Source: Astropecten irregularis (lineage: Eukaryota > Echinodermata > Asteroidea > Paxillosida > Astropectinidae). From it: a DNA stretch of 64,000 bases. A program made the position numbers and the translations under genes. The notes below the pieces were generated by a model. That model was not told where the DNA came from, searched no databases, and saw nothing but the letters and a program-made list of their open reading frames with translations. Of the stretch, positions 1 through 10,931 are shown in pieces. The stretch is from assembly GCA_963971285.1 (NCBI GenBank), contig OZ020244.1:29140001-29204000 (forward strand), read 5' to 3'. Position 1 is the stretch's first letter. Every line of letters begins with the position of its first letter.

Positions 1-304
1 TTTTTAAAAGGTTAATGATGAGTACAGGGAGATACAGGTGAAAAATCACACACAATAGTATATGTGGATGAAGAACATCAGACCAAAGGGAGTTCTACTA
101 TCATTCAGCCCTTTAGAAAGATCTCATCAGGATTTTAAATTTCTGGCCCTCTAATAAACTCTAAGCATATTTCAGGTCCTTTTCCTGGTTGAAGAGAAAC
201 TAATAGAATCAGTAGTTTACAACTTGTTTTTTACATTTTAATGTACATATGTATTTGTAATGCAGTGGATTTGTGTGTGCTGGTTTTGTTTTTGGCAACA
301 CTGT

Positions 305-611
305 GAATCTAAGAAAGATTCGAGGGTTTGCATGGTGACAATTGGTGTGTGGATCGGTTTGCGGAAATACCACGTAAAAGGATTGATCATACTTTCGCAC
401 TAATTCTATATCGTTCGCACTTCTCATAAGGTCTCAACGTTTCAGCTAGCCTGCTCTTGTCTTCATCAGGAAATTATCATTATTATTATTATTTATTATT
501 ATTATTAGAGCAGGATCGTTAAAACATTGAGACCTTACGAGAAATGCAAGCGAAATAGAAGTGTGACAGTACGAACGATACTTACATGGTGTATCTGCAA
601 ACCGATCCACA
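305..611. mobile_element. Family M fold-back element with hammerhead-like core (copy 1)
   Basis: Two arms in inverted orientation surround an ATT-rich microsatellite at about 476-506. Both arms carry TTGAGACCTTA-type sequence and run outward to GCAAACCGATCC (left arm as its complement GGATCGGTTTGC). On the minus strand the left arm reads CTGATGA, a short stem region, then GAAACGTTGAGACC, which resembles a hammerhead ribozyme core. The right arm has lost the CTGATGA box. Related sequence recurs at 5244-5366 and 59206-59316. Known hammerheads of this look occur in Penelope-like elements and retrozymes; that link is inference. Confidence 0.6.
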
Positions 612-1208
612 TTTTTATTTGAGCTAGTAGTATACACCCACTTATTAAAAAAAGGACATAATTTCTTTCATTTAGCAAAATCTGAATTGTTGATTTGTTA
701 ATATACTCATTGACTGATATGGTAATATTATATTTCCCAAAGGTATCCGTGCATATGTTTGCCAGCTCTGGTTGTGTTTTCTTTAATAAAATCCAGCCAG
801 CTCGTGCCCTGCAAAGGAAAGCCTAACGTTAGAAGACACACACCATCCCTTGGGGTTGACACTGTTTATTTGCATTTCGGGGGAGAAATGTCCACAAACT
901 CTGTGAACATTTATTTATGCATGTCGTCCTTAAGAGAACTTTGTATGGAATCATGTAAAGTTTTTTTTTATGCCAATTTAATAATTTAATAATGTAATAA
1001 TGTTATATATAAAGTCTTTTTTAATTGGATTTGGATTTAACTTAAGTAACTATGATGGATTACCTTTTTATGTTAAGACTAGATGCAATTCAATCTTTGA
1101 TTATCACATCCTGTCATTTTAAAAACAGAATAAACCATTTATCGATCTATCTATCTAATCCTGATGTGGGTTGTCCCGGCATGCAAGTCACGGACGGACG
1201 AACTGACG

Positions 1209-1310
1209 GGCACAATTTGTGACACGGTGTCCATGTTACATCTGTAGATTTGCCTATCAATTATCCTTTAATTAATGAGCATACATTCGCAGCTGTTCAC
1301 CTCAGTTAGA
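1209..1310. repeat. Dispersed repeat, copy 1
   Basis: About 100 bp diverged but alignable to 8278-8372 in the same orientation, with shared blocks TTTGTGAC, GGTGTC, ATTATCCTTT and GCAGCTG. No terminal repeats or coding sequence are visible. Probably fragments of an old element. Confidence 0.4.
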
Positions 1311-1685
1311 ACGAGAAATAGGTCTAATAATAGATGTACTCATAAGGTAATACAGATTTAACGTGGACCGAAATAGATCATGCCGCAAATTGTGAGATTA
1401 ATGGGATGACCAATATGTTGTATATTTTGTTTTTCAAGGCACATGTTAGTTTGCGACACTACGTGTCTTGAATATGGATGTCAACGCTATAAGTCTGGGT
1501 TGATAATGTAATGCCGTACAACGTCAGATGACCGTAGATTATAAATGCTAGTACATCTTTCCGTAGTAATCAATCAGACCTATCAGCGTTAACTTCATGT
1601 ACTCCGCTTCAATCCCAAGACACGCGCTGAGCAAGCCCCCAAAGTGAAATACATCATTTTCTTGGGTTGTTGTCCGAGGCCTTTT

Positions 1686-1718
1686 CCATGCCATTCATGC
1701 ATGCATGCATGGCATGGT
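1686..1718. repeat. Short palindrome with ATGC repeats
   Basis: CCATGCCAT and ATGGCATGG form a perfect 9-bp inverted pair around a run of CATG/ATGC repeats. It could extrude as a cruciform. No associated gene. Confidence 0.6.
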
Positions 1719-2029
1719 ACAGCCCTTGAGAATTGAAACACAGTGATGCATGCATGTCTTGTTTGTCCAGAGAATATTAGACGGTACGGCTAAATGCCGA
1801 CGAGGAACGCGATTATTACGACTTAATGATGAAGATGAGGATTACAACGCGGGGATGCGTGCAAAGTGTGTCAGGATTAATAGAGCAGGTGTTTTGCGTT
1901 TTCTTTTTTGTCTTTTGCTTTTTTGGGTGTTGGCAAAATTGAGAACAGCTTAAGTTTAGTCATGTGAAAGAAAACAGAATTACAGGAACAAATCCGATTA
2001 AAACAGCAAAACAATCAAAGAACAGTTTC

Positions 2030-2214
2030 CCTCCCATAAGTGATCTTTTTAATAATTTCCCCATGAATTAAAGTGCATACAGTGTAAATGAGAGTAAAAA
2101 ATCAGGTATATTTACCATCAAAAGTGTTGCTTGAGAAACCGTAATAAAACAAAAAGGAAAAATGACTGAAATTTCAGAAGCATTAAAATACAGGTGCTTT
2201 GTGCCTTTACAGTA
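2030..2214. repeat. Shared flank of family C copy 1
   Basis: This segment is the reverse complement of 9330-9512, immediately beside the second C element, with shared text such as AAAGTGCATACAGT and GGTGCTTTGTGCCTTTAC. The C elements and their flanks together form a roughly 570-bp inverted duplicate about 6.4 kb apart. Confidence 0.7.
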
Positions 2215-2596
2215 TTAAAGGGATGGTACAGAATTGGTAAGACAAAAATACACTTCAAGATCACAGATTCGTGACATAAAACTTACACAGTATGATGGTG
2301 ATGATAGGAGAAAACATCCCATTAAATGTTTTTGTCTGAAATGACATATTCGTTGAGAAATAAACGAAACTATTTTCCGATCGGAATAAATCGCTTCGAA
2401 GCATTTTATTATGAACTAACGCATAATATCGTTGACATGTGTAAACAGGTTTTCACTATTTTCTCGTGACCCAGATGGCTGATTGACCTCAAACTTCTAC
2501 AGGTTTGTCAGTTAAGGTATATGATGGATTACATAATGTGCTTTCACTGTCAGCAACGGTTTTGTCGCTAAAGCCAGTTCTGTACCATCCCTTTAA
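2215..2596. mobile_element. Family C TTAA-flanked MITE (copy 1)
   Basis: Bounded by TTAA at both ends, with terminal inverted repeats AAAGGGATGGTACAGAA and its complement. About 380 bp with no conserved reading frame. It matches 8946-9329 (inverted) and 26364-26737. TTAA target duplication is typical of piggyBac-type transposition; that assignment is inference. Its left flank (2030-2214) is also shared with copy 2. Confidence 0.8.
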
Positions 2597-2974
2597 TAAT
2601 ATTCACATTTTTGCACAAATTTCAAACAGTCAGTGAGGAAAAATGTAAAAAACAACAAAAACATGAAGTAGAGAAATAAATCCTCAATCCATCTTTGCGC
2701 TAGACAGCCAGATCATCATTCTAAGTAATGCACAATAATGCATTGGGCTTGATGCTAGCCAAGCATGGACACAAGTAGGAAACACGACACCACTAATTTA
2801 TTGATGCATAAGGAGTGTATGATATTAAAATCATCAATCAAACATGTTTTTTTCTTCCCCCGAGGCCCGGGGTAGTCACTCATTATTCTTGCTGGTATTT
2901 ATTTCTCTCTGGTATTATCATCAAAAGAGTGTTACATCATTCCCATATTAGTGCTGGGATTTTTTTTTTTACCC

Positions 2975-3040
2975 GGTTAAAGGTTAACCGACCCGGATTT
3001 AATTACCCGGTTACAAATTTCCACTAACCGTTAACCGAAA
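2975..3040. repeat. AACCGG-rich hairpin-prone segment
   Basis: Repeated ACCCGGTTA and GGTTAACCG words alternate on both strands and can pair with one another. This looks like the terminal part of a degraded transposon with an internal low-complexity core. No partner end identified. Confidence 0.4.
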
Positions 3041-3343
3041 CTGAAAGGAAAAAACAAACAAAGGAAGAACCTTTGGCTCATGCTCAACGACCAAAAAATT
3101 GTAAACTGTAGAATATCAGTCAGTTATTTTGTCCATTTTGCCAAGTAGAAACATGCTTTTCACATACTGGATCTAAAAGAAACATTGTGTACTTGATCTA
3201 TTAAAATGCTTGATCTCAAGAATAACATCGTAAAAAGCATTCTGAAAGCGACTATCACATTGAAGAAGACGTATTTACCATAAATCGCACACGTTGCACG
3301 TGATTACATAGGTGAACCGTTAGCCTGATTTTTATTTGCAATC

Positions 3344-3580
3344 AGTTTATCCAGAAATGAGTAAAACAACGATCAAAAATCATTTTGATCTTTTAAAAGA
3401 TTAAAAATAAAAGAGAAAAGACTTAAGAAATACTGTGGCTGTTTTTCACTGTTTTTTAAAAAGGTGGGCACCGTATGGGACTGAAATTTTCACAGATGAC
3501 TGTTACTGTATCTGTCTTGATATTTTTGCCCATGAATCTGTATTTTGTTGATAAAAACCAAAGTATGATATTACCTTTAA
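3344..3580 (-). mobile_element. Family A MITE, truncated
   Basis: Carries the half of family A ending ACCAAAGTATGATATTACCTTTAA, including GGGCACCGTATGGGACTGAAA and the ATCTTTTAAAAGAT centre. The other half is absent. The full-length relative is at 56074-56434. Confidence 0.75.
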
Positions 3581-3685
3581 GTCATTGAAAAGAGAACAGA
3601 GAAAAATTGACTGGAGTGGGATTCGAACTGGAGCCCTCCTGAATACCATACAGGCGCTCTACCAACAGCAAGTTGGTAGTCTGGA
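3581..3685 (-). mobile_element. tRNA-like arm of fold-back element, fragment
   Basis: On the minus strand it has a tRNA-like B box (TTCGAATCCC) preceded by GGTAGAGCGCCTGTATGG. It matches one arm of the complete fold-back element at 54549-54845. The D-arm region is interrupted, so it is not a tRNA gene. Confidence 0.6.
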
Positions 3686-5243
3686 CAGATAAAGCTAGCA
3701 GTAAACTATGCGTGATCCTTGCACTATGGTTATAGATGAAGTAAGAGGAGCCAAATGACCTGGATATAGGATTCATTGCACCACTTTTTCAGGCCTGTTA
3801 AAGGTTCAAGAGATCATCAATACAGATGATCCATAGGCCTGGCCTAGTTCTGAGAAAAAGACCAATTGCGAAAAAAAAAATCAATTTGTCAGTAGGATGG
3901 GAATCCATAATGTTAAAGGTGAAATTTCAATAATCAACCTTTTATCTCATTTTTCTTCCAGTATAGCTGGTTTTCTTTTTAACATCCCATCCACCAAACA
4001 CTGGTTCAACTCTCATGTACTGTTACAAATTCCCTGTTCTTCCCACTATATCTCCCCAAGGATAATTAACAAATCCATGCACAAATATTGGGCTGCAACT
4101 CACACGTCTCTAACATAACCTGCAAACTCTTCTTTGGTCCACCCTGAGTTCTCTTTTTTTTTTGGCTCGGGCACATTCGACCCGTGATGACACTCTCCAA
4201 GAGATCAATCCCATTTTCAGATGAAACCGAACTGACCTAATGGCCGTGCTTGCCTCTATCAGCTGTTTGAATCTCTCTCCTCAAATTACCCTCTTGTCCG
4301 CGACATGTGGAGACCCGAAACGGCCGTCTCCGGTGCTGCAATATATCACATTTTCCATAATCTGTAATAAATCTTAGTTCCATCTTCTGTGTGGCCTTAC
4401 ATTACAGCCATATCATAGTCAGCTTTCTTCTCCAGTTTTCTTTTCTTAATTTATCAACTTAAAAAAAAAAAGATCTGAAGAAGAAGTAGAATGAAATATC
4501 GTGTAAGCGCTTTTGATGAGTGTGGAAACTCAACACAGTCCTCCTCATGGGCATGAAATCAAATGGAATATAGGCCTAGCTATCCCGTCCGTAATTGATA
4601 GGACCCTCCACTTCCCGTATTGCATGATGCAGTTCAAGCTCTTATAGTCTGGGATACGGTCTGCTGCACGGCACCAGACTACTTGGCCTTTCAGTTCATA
4701 TGCAGTTTATAGTACACTCGTTCTTTCCACTCACTCAACTCCTTGCCAACCCTGCAGCATCGTTTTGGTAAACGTTCTTGTAAACAAAGTTGGTCATCTC
4801 GAAGAGTAACAATTCTGTTTTTGTTGATACTACAGAGACGAAAGTGTTTGGGGGTGGTTAGGCTTGGTTAAGTGGATGAAGTTAGAGGTTGTTGCTTTCG
4901 GATGGAGCGCATGTGCCATCCCGCATTTCCTCTCGGTCTCGGCATCGTCTTTTAAAATGCACTCACACCTGGACAGGGCCTTAAGTCACACGGTTAGTTC
5001 AGTGGCCTTTGTATTATAGACGTGCGGGGCCTGCTTTGTGAAACTGACACTGGGATCTTCTGAGGGCTTCCCTTACTAGAATTACCGGTGAAGTATAACT
5101 GCTGTGGTGATGGTCGGGTACCGTCTTGTATGCACTGTCTTATGGGACGTACACTGTCCCTGCCAACAGCATCAATGCTTTCATTTCAGAGTTGTCTTTT
5201 CTTGTTGTTGAGTACAACAAATTGAAGAATGAATTGCTCGTAA

Positions 5244-5366
5244 GTGGATTTGTTTGCGGAAACACCATGTAAGAATCGTTTGTACTTTCACACTTCTATT
5301 TGGTTCACACATCTCGTAAGGTCTCAACGTTTCGTCTAGCCTACTCTAGTCCTCATCAGGAGCAAT
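5244..5366 (-). mobile_element. Family M single arm with hammerhead-like core
   Basis: Minus strand reads CTCCTGATGAGG, CTAG-AGTAGG-CTAG (possible stem II), then GACGAAACGTTGAGACC, then sequence matching the arms of 305-611. CTGATGA and GAAA are the invariant hammerhead boxes. The cleavage context was not verified by folding. Confidence 0.6.
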
Positions 5367-5640
5367 TGTATGTACTGGCATGTGCTGGTGCCTAGACTTC
5401 ACCAAATGAAAATCTGTAAATAAAGATTATTTTCAAGACATGGAATCTTATAATATGATTCAAACTTTCAACAGGCAATAGATCAGCATGGACATCTAGG
5501 TACTTTCATTCTCATGAACTTGACAACCAATGAAAACCAACATGTAGATGGCGCAAGCTACGGACAAATCATGCACAAACCATCCGTCGTCGAGAATGGT
5601 TTTCCGAATATTTTTGTCAAGAAGCAGAAATCGTGTTCTG

Positions 5641-6066
5641 TACGACTTTCATTGTCGAGTCCTAGTTTTTCCTCAGACAATAATCTTTCTTTGAAGTACC
5701 GTATAATAAGATTAAACAATTCTGGCAGCTTTTTGTCTTAAAACCCATAGAACTTGCTGCTATGTTTTCATCGCTCCAAGATCGGCGAGTTGGAATGACG
5801 TCACACTCCGCGCTGAGCTATATAGGGCTTTGAGTTCGGGACATCACATTCTGTACGACTTTCATTGTCGAGTCCTAGTTTTTCCTCAGACAATAATCTT
5901 TCTTTGAAGTACCGTATAATAAGATTAAACAATTCTGGCAGCTTTTTGTCTTAAAACCCATAGAACTTGCTGCTTTGTTTTCATCGCTCCAAGATCGGCG
6001 AGTTGGAATGACGTCACACTCCGCGCTGAGCTATATAGGGCTTTGAGTTCGGGACATCACATTCAG
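5641..6066 (+). repeat. Tandem duplication, two 213-bp units
   Basis: Units 5641-5853 and 5854-6066 appear identical except for one visible base (TGCTATG versus TGCTTTG). Each unit has a TGACGTCA site (5796 and 6009) and ends in the 5' end of a family D element, so the duplication copied part of a MITE. The near-identity indicates a recent event. Confidence 0.93.
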
Positions 6067-6192
6067 ATGTTTGGACAAACAAGTCGCACATGGCCCCCAT
6101 TAACTTACACGTAAACGTTGTGATGTTTGTCCGAACATCCGGGTAACTATAGCTCTCGATGATAAAGGGCGTATTCTATAAATAGCTCGAGT
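6036..6192 (+). mobile_element. Family D MITE, degraded
   Basis: Contains the D core: CATTCAGATGTTTGGACAAA, CCCATTAACTTACACGTAAA, TTTGTCCGAACATCCGGGTA and GGGCGTATTCTATAAATAGC. The right terminal repeat is lost. It overlaps the end of the 213-bp tandem duplication. Confidence 0.75.
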
Positions 6193-7179
6193 TTTAAAGC
6201 TTGTTTCATACTTACTATACATTACAAAGCAAAGCAAACGAAAAGCATCAGAAATTTACATTGAATAATTAGGCACTATACTTTACATGTGCTGAACTTT
6301 CCGCAAACGTTTGTCGCAAGCTTCAAGCTGTGGCTGTCAATTTGGCTCCGTACGAGACATGAATTCATGAATTCGTAGAAAGTTAGAACTGGGTCTAAAG
6401 CCTCGGGCAGCTTTTTGCTAGTAATCTGATAAAGAAGGGGAAAAAACAACAACATCTTTACTCCCTGCTCCAGTTTTGCCTCAGGAATCTCACACAATTT
6501 GCTGCCCTTGATTGTTACACTTGCACATTTACCAAGATGCCCCCCTCCCCCTCAAATAAAAAAACACAGGCGTCCATTTATTTTTCTGACATATGTCCAC
6601 ATCAGCGATTTGCTGAGATCTGTGTACTCGACAAGAAGGCATGTTTGTCTTAATTTGCCATTTGCGTGGGGACAAAGCCCAAGCAAAGCGCTGCTCGGAA
6701 TCCCTCGTGCTAATATTGCTCAATTCCTCTCCTCCCGTAATGTATTAAAGACATGTCGGGGAGATTTTTATTTTTCTCCCCGAGGTTTTCTTGGCTTGCA
6801 ATATGAGCTTGTGTCTCTGTGAACTTGCCGGTCTGTTATCAAGGGTACAACACGGTGGCAGTTAGTAAATGCCAAGATGGTGCTGGATCACCTGGGGTGA
6901 TTTGCAAGAGGCCAAGATCGAGGGCTGTTGCTTTGGATTATTGCCTGGGATTCTTAGATCCCTGGGGTTGTAGGTCTTCCAGGGTCTTTGACTGAAGGTA
7001 TACATAGAAGTCAAAAGCTTTTTTCAAGGAGAACTTGTTAGAAGAACTGATTAGAAAATAATGGTAGTATTCTTTCTTGACAGGAATGTGTGAGTTCCAG
7101 CAGTTTTATATTATGATAAGTCATGGGAAGCCTTATGGTGGTTACTGGACGTCAGTCAACCTTTAATCACCTCAGACAA

Positions 7180-7543
7180 TAGCGCTCGGCACTTGCGCTA
7201 AAAATAGCTGGCTCAGACGAAGTAACATTGCAACCATGCAAACGTAAATGTGGTGGTTGTGCTAGTAATGGGGGACTTTGGAGAACCGGTCTTCAAGTCA
7301 ACAGCGCATGCGCACGCACACGCACGCATGCGCAAAACAACGTGCGCATGCTCACAATTGCACAAGCATGGTTTACGCGTTCGCTGTTGACTCAAGACCG
7401 GTTCTCCAAAGTCTTCCATTGTGTGCGCGTGCATGCATGGTGTACACTACAGGTGTGAGTCAATGTTTGTCTGACATCCGGGGATTTTGTACGTGCGCGC
7501 GTTGGCCAAATCACTCGTGTGACGTCATTAGTGCGGAGTGCTA
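7180..7543. mobile_element. Family F MITE containing a nested family G element
   Basis: Terminal inverted repeats TAGCGCTC(G)GCAC and GTGCGGAGTGCTA, flanked by TA. The core has CATGCAAACGT, TTTGTCTGACATCCGGGGAT and a TGACGTCA site at 7520. It is split at 7268-7419 by a family G element. Other copies are at 31830, 51514 and 61916. Confidence 0.85.
7268..7419. mobile_element. Family G MITE (copy 1), nested in F
   Basis: About 150 bp with terminal inverted repeats ATGGGGGACTTTGGAGAACC and GGTTCTCCAAAGTCTTCCAT, and a GCGCATGCGCACGCAC-rich alternating purine-pyrimidine core. Similar elements are at 23955, 28437 and 33954. The several apparent reading frames here are by-products of the GC-rich core. 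Confidence 0.85.
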
Positions 7544-7693
7544 TTGCAATAAACATAAACTGTATGATGCCACACAGATCACCTTTTTGCTGTAATGCTT
7601 TCAAATATTGAATGATATTCATAGTATCATGTGTCTTGCTTAAAGGTAATAGGCCTATAGAGGTTTTTGTTTAAAACATGTTTTATTAATAGT

Positions 7694-8059
7694 TTAAAGA
7701 TAGTACATGTATTATTACTTTGGTATAAATACACAGAAACAGAAATCTTCACAGATTTACCTATAACTTACAGGTTATAAAAATGGTGATGGTAAAAACA
7801 TACCATTAAAATATTTCTGCCTGAATTGCTGTATTTATCCAGAAATTAGTAAAACTAGTGACCAAAATTCTTTTAAAGATCACAAATAAAAGAGAAAAAA
7901 CTGAAGAAATACCGTGGCCGTTTTTCACTGTTTTCCCAAAAAGTGGTCACCGCATGGGACTGAAATTTTCACAGATGAGTGTTACTGTATCTTCCTTGAT
8001 ATTTCTTTCCATGAATGTGTATTTCTTTGACAAAAACCAAAGTATGATATTACCTTTAA
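7694..8059 (-). mobile_element. Family A MITE (full length, reverse)
   Basis: Begins TTAAAGATAGTAC...ATTACTTTGG and ends AAAGTATGATATTACCTTTAA. Internal words are ACAGATTTACCTATAACTTA, ATTTATCCAGAAATTAGTAA and GTCACCGCATGGGACTGAAA. The left terminal repeat is diverged. Confidence 0.8.
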
Positions 8060-8277
8060 TAAGATCATCAGAGAAGCAACATTTAGAAAACGGCTTTGAA
8101 AATGCACCAGATGACAGATGATGAAACTTGTAACAGCTGAGATTATTGATATCAGGTTTTACAACAGTTTCCTCACAAGAGGTTGGCAAATTTTCTTGTA
8201 AATATGGGCTCTCATTTTGATGACATTGTGATATATAATTGTATGAGTCATTCCACTATTCCACTAGGTTGAGGCAC

Positions 8278-8372
8278 CATTTGTGACGGTGTCTAATGTG
8301 ACGTCTGTAAACTTGAGCATCCATTATCCTTTGATTATTTTAATGAAAGCACATCTGCAGCTGATCTTCAAA
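8278..8372. repeat. Dispersed repeat, copy 2
   Basis: Alignable with 1209-1310. It lies between family A and family O elements and has no structure of its own. Confidence 0.4.
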
Positions 8373-8528
8373 TTACATTGATATCAATCAGCAAACTAGA
8401 CAGAAGAGTACATCACTAACTAATTAAGAGTTATATAGCCAAGGACAATGGATGCGCTTATTTGCAGATGATACATTGACATTGACAACTTGCCCCAACC
8501 GGATTAGAATGTTCATCTTTAAAAAGCT

Positions 8529-8869
8529 AAGGGGTTTTCACACTATCCAAAATCTCGGGTTTGGAACCGGATCGAACCCCGAGATTTGTTCAACCCTTTT
8601 CACACTTGAATATTTTCAACCATGACCCAACCTGGGTAGGACGGCCTAGCCGGATCGAAATCAACCCTGGTAGGGAGCAGGGTTGAAACTCTCAACCTGG
8701 TTCCAAACTGCATTTTGCAGCGTGATCTGTGTTGTATGAGCCGGTTCACTATAAACGTAGTGTGAATGTCAAGTCTCTTCAATCCGGTTCAAAAACTTGC
8801 CGGGCTGAACCGGGGTGGATCTGGGTTGGTTTCAACACAGATTGAAAATGAGATAGTGTGAAAAGGCCT
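8529..8869. mobile_element. Family O MITE (copy 1)
   Basis: Ends GGTTTTCACACTATCC and GATAGTGTGAAAAGGCC, with long internal stretches rich in AACCGG and GGTTGAAA words. The second copy is at 53634-53969 in inverted orientation. A 60-codon open frame on the minus strand (8600-8782) has a close counterpart in that copy. TTTTCACACT ends are common in hAT-like MITEs; this is inference. Confidence 0.8.
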
Positions 8870-8945
8870 ATAGATTCCTGACATGAATGCTCTCTTTCCC
8901 GCCAAAAAAACAACAACTCTGTGACAAACAATCTGACTTCTTCCT

Positions 8946-9329
8946 TTAAAGGGATCCAGTACAGAACTGGTTTTTGCGACAAAACCGTTGTTGACAGTGA
9001 AAGCACATTATGTAATCCATCTTATATCTTAACTGACAAACCTGTAGAAGTTTGAGGTCAATCAGCCATCTGGGTCACGAGAAAATAGTGAAAACCTGTT
9101 TACTTATTTCAACAATATTTATGCGTTAGTTTATAATAAAACGCTTCGAAGCAATTTATTCCGATCGGAAAAAAGTTTCATTTATTTCTCAACGAATATG
9201 GCATTTCAGACAAAAACATTTCATGGGATGTTTTCTCCTATCATCACCATTATACTGTGTAAGTTTTATGTCACGAATCTGTGATCTCGAAATGTTTTTT
9301 GTCTTACCAATTCGGTACCATCCCTTTAA
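8946..9329. mobile_element. Family C TTAA-flanked MITE (copy 2)
   Basis: TTAA at both ends with AAAGGGATCCAGTACAGAAC and GGTACCATCCCTTTAA ends. It is inverted relative to 2215-2596, and 9330-9512 continues the similarity outside the element. Confidence 0.85.
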
Positions 9330-9512
9330 CTGTAAAGGCACAAAGCACCTGTATTTTAATGGTTCTGAAATTTCAGTCATTTTCCTTTTTTTGTCTTTTT
9401 ACGGTTTCTTCAGCAACACTTTTGATCATAAATATACCTGTTTATTTACTCTCATTTATACTGTATGCACTTTAGTTCATTGGGAGATTATCAAAAAGAT
9501 CATTTAGGGACA
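9330..9512. repeat. Shared flank of family C copy 2
   Basis: Reverse complement of 2030-2214. Either an older repeat that received C, or evidence that C and its flank duplicated together. Confidence 0.7.
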
Positions 9513-10432
9513 GAATTTATTCTTTGATTCTTCCTTTAAAGGACCGAAACATGCAAAAAAAGAAAGCGCACTGCAAAATGGTAAATGGCATTTCCATTAG
9601 GAAAAATGAGGAGGGGAAGAAGAAGAAAAATAAAACTTAAAATGAAACAAGTCTCCTGTGACTATTTGAAGGGGGTACTCCACACTCCACAGGCATGTGT
9701 TAAGAAGTAATGTCTCCTCGGTTATTAAAATATGTGAAGTTTTGTGGGATGGGTGGCCCCAGGCTGACAGTGTGAACAGAGGAGAGTATATATAGGTTGC
9801 CCCAGAGTGTCATTAGCCCCTCTACCTATTTTTGGACGTTGTCTAGAACTTTTTCCCACATTATAATCTCCGGAATCGTCTCATTTTCCCCACCAGGCAG
9901 TGACGGATAGGGGCTAAAAGTGTCACATGTACACCATTGGAAAGCTTCTATTTCTGAAGTAATTGGATTTGCGTGGCAACCTTGCTCGGTCTTTTTTTTC
10001 CTTTGACGAACCACATTCTGGAACGTCTATTAGAAGCTTGGCTCAGGACCTGTCTGACAGTGTGTATAATGTACATCCCTATGTATGCTGATCATATGAT
10101 TGTATCAGACTGTAGTCTGTAGGTCGCTCTGATATAAAAATGACATCACATCTTACAGATGGTCACGTGGATCAAGATATTTTTTTTTGGATGTCAAATG
10201 TGAGTGATGCACATCAGATGCACAGTATTTTAGATGAATATCAAAGATAACATGCATGTATACTTAGATCACTCTGCATACACTGTGTGCAAACTCGTAT
10301 AACGGTATTAAACACACATTTTGTAAGTTTTTAGTTGTCCCAAGATGGCTTCCTGCGATAGAGACCTAGTGAATCGTTTTCAGTCTCAATTGGCCTAACC
10401 CTGTCTTCTTCTTACATCTGAGAATTTCACCA

Positions 10433-10792
10433 TTCTCTGAATTTAATAATAACGGGCATTCCCAAGAAGATCAAAGCGCTGTACGTTATTATTATCCCTG
10501 GTCATCGGGCCATAATTTACATTCCTGAAACCATCTCAACTCCCTGGGGAGCATACAGCCCCATACTGGCAACCATAGGGCGCACAGAGGCTAATCAAAC
10601 CACAAAGCCATCCCTACCCTCACAGGTACCCATTTACACCTGGGTGAAGAGGAGCAATATGTGACAAAGCGTCTTGCCCATAGGACGCAAGCACCATTAA
10701 CCCATGGCTGGATTCGAACCCACAATCTGTAGATTGACCACAAGACTTTGGGTTCGGCACGCCAGACCACTAGGCCACAGCACCCCACACAT
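10433..10792 (-). mobile_element. tRNA-derived SINE
   Basis: On the minus strand the head has an A box (TGGCCTAGTGGTCTGGCGTG) and a B box (GTGGGTTCGAATCCAGCC), as in RNA polymerase III promoters of tRNA-derived SINEs. It is followed by ACCCAGGTGTAAATGGGTAC and a tail AGCGCTTTGATCTTCTTGGG with a short ATT repeat, resembling an L2/CR1-type LINE 3' end. Length and architecture fit a SINE of about 350 bp. No coding capacity. Confidence 0.8.
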
Positions 10793-10931
10793 GGAATTTC
10801 TCTTCTGCTCGCGGCAACGAAGGAGGCAGCCTCACCAGGGGCCTGTTTAATTCATGCCAGACAGTATACCCGTCGATATTATAACATGCACAGGATTCTA
10901 GTTGCCACGCCAGACCCTTAATGCCTGGTGG

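Noticed and set aside
4150..4400. GAAACGG word after GTGGAGACC at about 4310 as another hammerhead
   Set aside because: No CTGATGA box at the right distance on either strand.
7213..7622. Cluster of 73-105 codon frames on both strands
   Set aside because: They run across the nested F/G MITEs and derive from the GCGCAC-rich core.
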